Assembly (NCBI RefSeq): GCF_047948215.1
Contig: NC_134456.1
Location: 197,606,034-197,670,033 of the forward strand
From: Lycorma delicatula
Taxonomy: Eukaryota; Arthropoda; Insecta; Hemiptera; Fulgoridae
Length of the DNA: 64,000 nt
Direction of reading: 5' to 3'
Below, piece after piece: positions 46,701 through 58,700 of the stretch. How positions within the stretch are numbered: the stretch's first letter is position 1; every line of letters starts with the position of its first letter. The notes under the pieces are model-generated. The model did not search any database and was not told the DNA's origin. It saw nothing but the letters and a program-made list of their open reading frames with translations. The position numbers and the translations under genes were made by a program.

Positions 46701-49700
46701 TGATAGAAATAGAACTGTAATAATTATATAAGATTGTCATTACCAAATTTTTATTTCTTATTTATAAGGAGCTAATAATAATTTAATAATCAATTTATTA
46801 CTTATAACAGAATAAATCTTCATGTGAATCCATAAAGTCTCTAATAGTAAAAATTAATGAATACCAAACATCTTTTTGTTGTCATCTATTTCTGAAGATG
46901 AAGTTTACAAAACAGCTTAAATATCTTAAATACAAAAAAAGTGCAGCGGAAAATACAAAAAACTGGTGTGAAAAAACTACCTAGAATGTTATTAAAAAAA
47001 CAATGAAAGAGATTTGATGGTGTCACCATTATCTGATACTTATAAAATTTCCTTACTTTCTCTTAATTTAAGATTGTAAACATAATGCTTGTTTATAAGA
47101 AAAAATAATAATAAAATTGTTAAGTTTGATGTAAATAATAATAAGCAAGTATCCCTTAAATTAAGTAGAATCAGTCCAGCTTTCATAAGATGCTGGATAA
47201 AATGCACAAAGTTAATTTAATAATGCCCATCACTAATTGACAAATTAAAATCTTCTGACAATAAATAATAAAGATCTATCAGTGGGCATTTCTACTGATT
47301 TAACCAAATCATTCGAAATTAATCATCAGATATTACAAAAACTTGAAATTGAACAGTTATAGGTATATGTGAAAGCTGGTTCATTTTTATCTTACAAACA
47401 GAAAGCAATGTTATGATATACACAATATACATCCCAACTTGCTAAAGGTGAAATGCAATGCCCCTCAGTTCTAAAACAGGAATTTTTTTCTAATTTCAAT
47501 AAATAAAAATTCTGATACCCATCCTGAATATAAAAAGAATATGTGCTGATGACATTATACCCTTTTCTCAAACAAAATAGTTAATTCCTTTAACACAATC
47601 AAACTGAGCTTACAATGAGTCATCTAAGTGATTGGATAATCAGAACTTTTAATTCCCAAACATAATAAAGCAATAGCAATAAATTTCAATTAAATAAAAC
47701 TTCCTGAACTGTTTTAAATTTATTTAAATAAATGACCTAATTTTAGAAGCATCATCAATAAAGGTTCTAAGAGATTGAGATTTCCTTGTCTTGGAATGGA
47801 AATCTTATTTGAATACACAGTGTACAAAAAATTATAAAGGGGTTACACAAAGCTATTTAATATCTTTTAACTTTACTTATAGTAATGAATCACAAATAAG
47901 ATGAGAATAAACATTATAGTTCTTCCTTCAAGAAGAACTTTTGTCACGCGGCACACATTTAACCAATAGGAGAGTTCATCACATATTTTAACCAGCATGT
48001 CTGGGAGCAGCAACTGCTTCAATCCTGTGCTTCAAATCAGGTAGTTCAGTAGGTAGAGGAGTCACTTACACAAGATCCTGAATAAAACCCTAAAGGAAAG
48101 CATTACATGGGGTTAGATTGGGTAACCTTGGAGGTCACCACATCAACCTCTGTCATCAAGTCAATGCTGAAAATAATCCAGCGATTGGAGAAAACATCAT
48201 TCAACCAATCCTGTAGAGTTATGCCAATGAGAAGGCCCACCATCTTGTTTCCAAGTAGTTCTCTGGTCCACCTTGCAATTGAGGAAAGAGCCATGAATGC
48301 AGCATATCCAAGTAAAGCAACTCCTACTACATTTGCTTCAGCGAAAAAGAATGACCTATAAACTTACTGTTAGGCTACTGCATAGAAAACATTTAATTTT
48401 AGGGAGTCGTCCCTTTTCTATTTTGAAAGTTCATTAAATTTGTACAACAAAAAAAAAGGAGTTAATGAATGGTACTGAAAGGGATAATTACTGAGAGATT
48501 AATTAACTCCTTAAGACAAACTAATGCTATTCTGTAAAATGCAAATCTGGTTACTTCAAAACTCACTAATCTTAAAATAAATCATTGACTTACTATAGTT
48601 ATAGAGACTTAAATTTACAGATTCTATACAAACCTGAGCTAATAAACCAAAAAACTTTTCATAGGTACGCTGTTCAGCACAACAATCTAAAAACATATGA
48701 CACATTTCTATTTCTTGACCAGGTTTTAACTCCATCCTTAGAAGTTTATGAGCACATTCCTCAAAATCTAAACTGGAATGTATAGTTAAGTAAATTGTTT
48801 TACGTAATGCAACAAGATTTGTTTCTGTATTATCAAAAATGGTTTCCTTCTTTTTTTCTCCATCTACAAGAAAAAATATATTAAAATAAAACAATAATTA
48901 ATTTTAGTAATTAAAGTCAAAATATTAAAAGAAGAAAAATAAATTTTATAGTATGTTACATTATTTACAACACATTTTTGTCCATGAAAGTGACAGTTAA
49001 CTTGAAAAACAAAACAGATAAAATAAATAAAAGTATGAAGTTTTGTAAGCTGAACTCTAATGTTATTACAGAGTAATGTAGCAAGATATATTACTCAATA
49101 AGTAAAATACTGGCAATACACAATAATAATTAATTTAAACTTAATACATAATTACAAAATGAATAAAAAATTTGTAATATTAGAGAATCAGAGAATTATT
49201 TACTGACAGAATAAACTTATTTTTCCAAGCAAATTTATAAATAAAAATTGCATCAAACAATGATGGCAAAATTATATGCTTTACCTCCTTTTTAAAACTA
49301 TAATCCAAATATTTTCTGAAAATAAAAATACTACAATCATTTGAAATAAGTTCACTTTCAGAAAAAAATAAAGCCCTAATTAAATAATAAAATTAATATT
49401 AAGTATTTTTCATTCAGTTGAGTGGTTTATATAACAGCTGGTTTGACTAGTTTTCAAATCACTCTACAAGTTTTATTACTTCATCTTTGAAAAAATCTTC
49501 CCATCCAAATTTAAATCATTATTTTTTTGTGAATGAGTTCATTATTTTCAAAACTCTGCATTCAAGGCATTGTTTTAAAAGAAAAAACTTCTTCTAATCT
49601 TACCTGTCAGGAAGGACTGTAAAGTACATTTCCCCTCCAGTCACTTTAATCCATAAACTTTTTTTGTTGTAGTGTGTAGTCAAGCACACTGCAACAAAAA

Positions 49701-52700
49701 AGGCCCCACTGCAAGCACAATTTATAGAAAAAGCCCCACTGAACAGCTTCCTATGTCCTTTACTCTGAACAGCATGTCAGTTTTATAAGAGCTTCACAAT
49801 ATTATCAGTATCTATAGTACTTTCAAGATCAGCACAATGCTCCTTAGGTGTTTCAAAAAACAGTGGCTTCCTGTCTCAACATTCTTGCTTAAACTTTTGA
49901 ATCTTGGAGATGAAGAATTTATTGTTGCATTGCTTGCTGCTTTGTTTCAGCATTAGTGTATAATAACAAAGTCTCATCTCAACTCCCAGCGCAGTCAAGA
50001 ATTTATCTCCCCTGTTTGATACAAACAAAAGTGTTTGAGTAGCAACAATTTTTTTCTTGAGTCCATTTATCAACTGTTATCCACCTGACACTACTTTCTG
50101 TAACCCAGTTCCACTGAACACAAAATATCTGGAAATTCATTTGATAACTGATTACAAATGGACCATCACCATTCTCACTCATAAAAATTCATCCTGCCTT
50201 CTCAAAATAATGGTACGATTCTTACTTACTTGTATGAAGTAAAGAAAATAATTGTGATCAAAAAAAATTTCAGTTTTCAGATTTTATACCAAAAAGGTAG
50301 TATCAAAACTAAAACTGATAATTAAAAAATACTGAAAAAATGTTTAATAGAAAGCCATAAAAGATAAGACTCACATGCACACAATCTTTGCACTTGCACA
50401 TTTAAAATTAATAAAACTTTTATTTATTCTTCAATTTTTGTTATTTAATAATCATGTTAATGAATCACTCTCAATACACAATTACACAATCTGATGGCTT
50501 TGGTCCAGAACTATTGCTACTAGTGCTAGTGGAATAGGATACTTTGCTGCCTTATTACTGTGTACTTCATACCATAAAAATGTATAACACGTTTTAAATG
50601 AAAACTGAATTTTTTTTCTACAAATCTTTATCATGCAGCCGAGTCCTATTCTGCAAATGGGCAATGACATTTTTTCTAAAAGTTAGATTTTCAAAAAATA
50701 ACCACACTTCATATTTCTTTCTGAACAAACTTCTTATATGGCTTGTTTATTAACACATCCCAAGACTACAGCTGACGGTGATAATTAATTGCCAGTAGGA
50801 TCTGCAACTGCAATGCAATTCTTGCATTTAAATCTTTTTATGACCAGTCTATGATGTGTCAATTAAATGGATTTATAAAAACCATGTTAGCAATCTATTG
50901 AGATTGTTGGCAATCTATTATTATTATGTCTTTAGTCATAATACTCTATTTCTGAATGACAGAATGCAAAACTGTACTTCAATCAAAAACTGTTTAATGA
51001 CTTCATCAACATCAGGAAAACACCCTCTTATAAACCTATAGAACTCTTTGTTGCTCTACAAAAAAAGAAATTGATACTCAAAACTTCTATCGCTGGTAAA
51101 TATTTGCTTGTATTATGGTAAATTGCTTTTTGCAACCTCCTCTGCTTTCAGTTTCTTCTGCATGTAATAAAATTCTGTTTTTGTTTTTTTTTATAATACT
51201 AGCATAATGTTTATAATACTAGCATAATTTCACTTACTACACAAGATTATGACTGACACAATTTTAGCTGAAACAGTACATTAAGGTGTTGCTCCTGCCA
51301 ATGTTCTTGTTGTAATGCTCCTCTGCTGTACCTCCATAAGAGATTATAAAAAACCTTCCTCATACGTTGTATGATCTTCATAATATGCAATATATAGCAC
51401 GTGTAAGGTGACTGTAGTCACAAGTCTTAAGATTGCTTAAAAAATCTAAGACGCCATTGATTGTGAGATGGAATCTAACCTCACTGACAATGTGTGACTA
51501 ATTTCAATGTGGTAAGTAAAATCAAACTACATTTAAACAAGAGAAAATATAACAATACAAAATTTTACTGCATAAAAGGAATTAACAAAATATCTTTAGT
51601 TTCCAAAGAAGATCAACATTTAAACTATCACCTCTAACATTAGATTGAATTTGCAATCTATCAGCATGCTCAGTAGAATGGAATTTTCAACATAAACATT
51701 CTTTAAGAACAAAATAATGATTTAATAATCATAAACACAGAGCAATAATATTGTCCAATCAGAATTATGAGAGATGTTCTGCAGTATGCTGTGGCAATAT
51801 CTAAAATGTGATTCAGTGTCATTTACCCTTAAGTAGGAATTAGAAAAACCAACTTTTTGTTCAGAAGTCATTTCAGCCATGAGAATTATATTGTAGCCTC
51901 CAGACATAATAAACTCCTAAAACGGTCCATGCCTCCTGGCCAGATCACACTGAGAATGTGTATCTCTAGAGACATCCTGGAACTGAGCCCTTCAGAAGTC
52001 CTACAATCCTCAGCATGGAAGCTAACTAGGTCTGGCCTACACCCACAAAGTGCAGAAAATGGGGTAAAGAGTAAGGAAATGATGGATACTGAAAAAGAAT
52101 TATCTGCCCACGGAAGTATCCTAGCACAAATTAAATCACTTAGGTATTCACTCAGGATGGAGGCAGCAATATACTGTTTCTGCATTAACCAAATTAATTG
52201 TATGAAGCAGCAAAGTTTCTTTCCTTACAAAAATTAAAGTTCCACCCAAGAAACAGATTCAGGATATAAAAGAAACAACCTTGCTCAGCTAAGCCCACAT
52301 TGGAAGGACACTGAGTCACTAACGTAAAATTTATACTCTATATTTCTTATAACCATTCATTATGTTAAATAAGTTTTAAACTCTCTACGCTAAGGATAAA
52401 AAAACATATCATTATACTTTTGAAAGTAGGATAGTTTATTTTGTTTCATTCATGGTTTATTTTAATAAATTTCATATAATAGTTTTTAAGAAGTACATGA
52501 AACATGAAATTCAAACCATTATTAATATAATTTGGCTATACCAAAAATAATATACACATATTTTTATAAAGATATAAATTTTTGTGATCTATTTGATGTA
52601 AATAAAAAAAGGGTAAAAACAACACAATACAATAGATTTTAAAAGCTACATAGTGTTTGCATACATACCTTCATCTGAGTCATCTTCATCTTCTTCTGAG

Positions 52701-55700
52701 CCAGAACCTTCATCTTCACTACCACTCTCACTTCCTGAATCACTCTCACCTAATATTTCTCTTTGTAAAGTTTTATATTTCTCTTCATTAGCTTCATATT
52801 CTGCATCATACTTGAAAACATCTGTCACAAACAAAACCAAATAATTTAATGACATCTTGGCCCTACGAAAAGGTTAAAACTTACAAGGAAATCATTGAAA
52901 AATTTCTCTAACATTTAAAATTGACAGAACCCTTAATGCCCATCATGCAGCGACTGCTACCTCCATGTTTTCATTTAGATAACAAACAGTACAATAAAGA
53001 ACAAAATATTAAGCTGATGAAACCTAAAACATCACAAAAATTTTCTGAAATCAGAAAACCACATTATTCAGTAAAAATTATAGATCTAAGTTGAAAAACA
53101 TTGTAAAATTATTAAGATAAAAAGACTCAGGTAAAAAATTTCAGCTAATTCAAAATCAAAAACTATTATTAATTCATAATGCATTTTAATTCATGTTTTA
53201 GTTATACAATCAACTGGTTTTTTGGGTTTTTTTTTTATTTGGTCGATCCATTAGTAGACATTTTAAATACAAATATAATACTAATCAGAAATAATGGTTA
53301 TTGAAAAACCAAACTTGAATTGACATGAGGGTGTTTAATTAATAAAATGGATCTGTTACAATTTAGAAGAACTAAATTTTATTAAAGTGAAGTACTAAAT
53401 TACACTAACTTGGTCGATGATTAGTATCTGTTTAGTGAATTGCATTAAGTAATTCCATCTCGACTATATAGATTTTTTTTTCTTGATGATATCGCTACAT
53501 AATCTTGAAGCTTTTGTGTGGAATGTGGAAATGTAACTTTTGTAGCGTATGAAAAATGCCATGCCAGATCAGGATTTGAACCCAGGACCTCCAGATGAAA
53601 GACAGAGATGCTACCACTCAGCCACGGAGATCAAATAGTAACATTTACAAATAGATAGTAACTTTTAGTTATACTGCATTACTCACTCGTGCATAAAACC
53701 TTTTATTTGTTAAGCAATCAAAGCTCAGTTTAAAAAATGTTTTTATTTTCACTTGTTCAGTTTTTATTTTAACTCTGTTATTTTCCAAAAATTTTAATAT
53801 GAAAATGCAGTAAAATTTAAAACAACTACTTACTTTGAATTTTACTTTTTCATTTATCATACTACTTTTTCATTCGTCAATTTTATTTATTTATTCAACT
53901 TACCTATTTATTTTATAATGTAAAATGCTTAGGATTTATTTTGTGTCTTCATTTACACTTTTTGATTGTATAATGTACTGTATCTAACAGGTAAAATTAC
54001 AACATCCACTGTAGATTACATCAATCTAGTTTTAAATCTGCATCATCTTGTACTTCAATCCAACAAGTTGAAATCATCTCTGCTTCACATCAAAATCAGG
54101 ACAGACCTGGATAACATACAGCGAGTTTGATGACCCAAGCTGACCAAAGATAGTCACGTTTGAGGAACTCGTGTATCTCACACACAATGAGCAAGAATCA
54201 ATCCTTGCCCTTATCCCCACACTAAATTTCCCTACACTTTAAATTTTGCAAAACAACATATTAAATGAACACATACAACAGAGAACAGCTAATTACGAGA
54301 CATGTTTTTAAAGTAAGTACCGTTTTGAAATTCTGCCACTGCTACACTGCGGTCGACATTCCACACATATACACTATGTACCCGTATCAGTTGGCAAGCC
54401 ACAGATGCCTTTACGGAAATATTCAATTGTGTTCACGTTTGTTTGGGAGTATTTAAAATGCCTGATTGAGAATCCCGCCAACTGTGAAATACATGGTGCA
54501 ATTCGCTTTCGTAATGCTATAGGCATGAAAGTGGATGAAATTCATAGTCAAATCAGTGACATGTATGGAGAGAACATTATGAGCGATGGAATGGGTTAAC
54601 AAAAATGGGTTAGAACTTTCAAAGATGGCCGCCAGAATGTTCATTATGGGGAACGGAATGGACGACCTTCTGCCATTACTGAAGATTTGGTGCAGAAAGT
54701 TAATGAAAAAGTGAGCACAGACCCTTTACAATTTCTTCACAATCTGAAGAGTTTCCTCAAGTTTCAAGAAGTGTTGTCTGTGAAATTGTGACCGAACACT
54801 TAAATTATCAATGATGATGGTGTCAAAGCAACCGTGTTGCAGTGGTTATAAAATCTGGTGGCAGACCTCCATGATGACAGTGTTCAAAAGCTGGTTCCAC
54901 AATACAACAAGTGCCTTAATATTGGTGTTAATTATGTAGAAAAGTAGAGTACAGGCTTTCATGTGAAAATAAAATTCTTCAGAATAGTTTACTTTTTTTT
55001 TAATTTCAAAACGGTACTTCCTTTAAAAACATGCCTCATATATCTTAAAGGTCGATGGCATACACAACAATGTCAGCTCCAATAACACTGATCAAGGAAA
55101 TGCATAATAGAAAAAAAGACGTCCTGGGAGGATATTTCCATATTCTCCATAAAATGTGTATTTATTTATTAATGAATGATTCACACTTCTTTCTTTATTA
55201 TGGAAATTCAATCCTATTTTCTTTTCTTTATTTTTTTGGAAAAAAGCAGTGCCATTCACAAACATTTATTTTATTTCCATTTATTGTTAACATGCTATTA
55301 ATATTTTCTGCCAATTCTTTTATTACTTTTTTCTGTATAAACAATGAAAATTTGAAGAAATAGACTACATTATTGAGTAATTACTTTGAATTGTAAAATA
55401 GCAGATGATTACACTATCATAATATTGGCCATTATGAAAATCCCTAATAACTCCTGGACTAGTTCCACCTCTTAACAAATATTCAGTGTTATTAACGTAT
55501 TACCACCAAACATGATGAGGATTGATTCTTGCATCCATTAGGACATGTTATGTCTTTGCTAGGCTTTGTAGTCTGAATACCAATAGATAAACAGTACTTA
55601 ATCTTAGTCTGTAGCGTATGAAAACATACAGGTAGCAAGGGAATAGCCAATGGGCTATTTAAATGATAACTATTGCCGCATTCGTTGAGTGTGGTATTTG

Positions 55701-58700
55701 ATTTGGATAGCTAAATGATCTAATTCTTGCAAATGAGACTTAGGGAGTGACACATAAGGAAAATGATTTATTACTAAACCATATATATAAATAATAATAA
55801 AAATAGTCAAAAGGTGGTTTTTTTTTATTACTTTTTTAAGTTATTGCCCATAAACATGTATGTAAGGTGTATAAAGTATAATGCTTACAGACAATAAATC
55901 AACAGTTACTTATTTACACATTGTTTTTAATTATTACTTACCAATTGTATTATAAGTAACAGTTTTTTAAAATCTATTTATGACAATTTTAAATAATTAA
56001 TTACAAGGGAAAGACAAATCTCAATTCAAAATAGTTACTCAACAATGTAGTCTATTTCTTCAGTTTTTCTTGTTTATACAGTAAAAAAAAATAAAAAAGG
56101 AATTGAAAGAAAACATTAAGAGCAAGATATCAGTAAATGAAAACAAAATAAATGTTTGTAAATGGTACTACTTTTTTTTTAAACAGAAAATAGAACCGAG
56201 CTTCCTTAATAAAGAAAAAAGTATGAAACATTTAACTTCTAAATAAATACACATCTTATAACTATGGAAATATACTTCCAGAACCTTTTTTTTTCTATTA
56301 TGCAATTCCTTAATCAGCATCACTGTAGCTGACATTGTTTATATGCTATCCACCCTCAGGATATAATTAATTATTCTCTGCTATATGTATTCATTTAATA
56401 TGTTGTTTTGTAAAATGATGTGTAACTTCCTACTGTTTAACATGATGAGTTGATAGCTTTTCTCTACCATATGTAAAATCTGTATATTGCAGTTAATATC
56501 TTTGTAGGTGTATCCTATTCTACGGTATGATTAGCAAAAGCTGATGGATGGAGCTTGAATTTGTTTTATAACTGATATATGCCCAATTACAAAAGAATAG
56601 TGATGCTTTCAAAGCCAGTAACAGATTACATAAGATAATATGACAAACCACACAACCAACTCAAAAGTACAAAAACTAAATTGCAGAACTGTAACAAACA
56701 CTACAACAAGCAGACAAAAAATACTTTAATGAGCAGACAAGATGCAAGTTTTTACAACCATTCACGTTTCTTGTAGTTGCAGGTTATAGTTCCCTGTCAG
56801 AGAGTGCATTAGTTCTCTGCCAAACATGAATGCACTTGTTCTCTGCCAAACTTCAGAACGCATACAAAAATAATGTATCAACATCATTTTCAATTAAAAT
56901 TTCCATTTTCTAAATAAATATGATAACACAATTTTTATTGTTATAATGATCTAATTTGTAATGCAAAATTATTTATTTCAAAAATTCACTCAGATGATTA
57001 CCAGGAAGGCAGATAGCAATTTAAAAGGCCTCTCTCTTTTTCTGTTTAGCCTCCAACTACTGTAAGGTATTACTTCAGAGGATGATATGTATGAATGTAA
57101 ATTATGTGCAGTTTTGTACAGTCTCAGGTTAACCATTACTTAGATGTGTGGTTAATTGAAACACAACCACTAAAGAAAACCAGTATCGACAACCTAGTAT
57201 TCAAACCATATAAAATTAACTGTCTTTACTAGGATTTGAACCTTAGAACTCTCGACTTCGAAATTAGCTGATTTGCGATGACAAATTAACCATTAGACCA
57301 GCCCAGTCGACTAATTTAAAAGGCCTACCACAGCCAAGATATTAACTTTAAAATTTGTTATATTAATGAGGGAAATAATTAACAACCATAAAAATAATTT
57401 TATTTTTTTTCAAAATTATAAAGTTTACTATTTTACAATAATAAATATTTAATTAACAGATTGAAACTTGCTCTTTACTAAATAGAGAATAATTTAAGAA
57501 TAGTACATACTTATAATATCTTGTCCATCTTTAGCTTCATCTAGCGTTATTAAGTGGGTGAATTGATCTTCTTCCTCCACCAGATCCAGTTTTTCAACAA
57601 CAGGAAGGTGATCCTTGAAACCATCTTTCCATACTTGAAACATAACTTCTATCATATATTGAACCTGTAACAAAAAAAAACACAGCCAAACTGCTTTACA
57701 ATCAAACATAAAGATCTGTTAACAGATGAGTGTGCTTAACTCATTACAATTTATATAATAACATAGTTAATTACGAAAACAATCAACTACCAAAATAACA
57801 CAACGCACACAAAAGTTTGTTTAAAAAAGTATAGAGTACCATGCAGCTATAAACTTGGAAGTCGAGAGTATGGGATACACCGATTTACAAAAGAATATTC
57901 TTTGTTTCAAAAAAAAAAGTAAATATTTTTAGAAATTTGAAAAATTACGACATAATACAGAATATAAATAGAGAAATCATTTAATCTTCACCTATAGTAA
58001 CATAAAATTTTGGCGCTAATATATCTTTTTATTATTACACAATTGGAGAAAGAATTTTTCTAATCAGTAAAAAAATTTTGTATGATAACATACACAATAT
58101 AACTACACATTCAATACCTTATGCCACCTACAAAGAACTAAGCATTTAGAATGCAAAGAAAAGCTTTTTACCCAACAGTGGGGCTTAAATAATACAATGA
58201 TAAGTAAGGATATATGTCAAAGGCAATATTTAATAAAAGATCCTGTAAATCATGATGTTTATCAAGAGTTCAGTTACTTTTTATTGGTAACTGTATACTG
58301 TAACTGGTATACTATTAAAATTTAATCCCTAATGTCACTAAAAATTAATAAAAATGGATAATAAAACTTTTAAACGACCCTTTTCAGTGGTTTTAATAAT
58401 TTAATTCTTACATGGACTTTTTAGATAAAAACAGTTACTACAACACAAGTATATTTGCAAACAAAATAAAAATCACTGTGTCACTTCAGTACATGTAGAA
58501 GAAATCTTAAGATTGCATCAGCACAAAATAAAAAGGAACAGTAGTTATCATCATTAAAGTACTGATGATAAAATTTATTTTAAAAAAGTTTTATAAAATT
58601 ATTTAATTAATTAATAATGTCAATTTTAAAAATATCAAAACAGATTTCAATAGAAAAAATTATGAATCAAAATACTGTGCAATTAAAATTTTAATGAATA

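Noticed and set aside
51857..52237. 126-codon plus-strand and 99-codon minus-strand overlapping frames in a CWC22 intron
   Set aside because: No domain or family is recognised, both strands are open by composition, and neither has splice or start signals that stand out.
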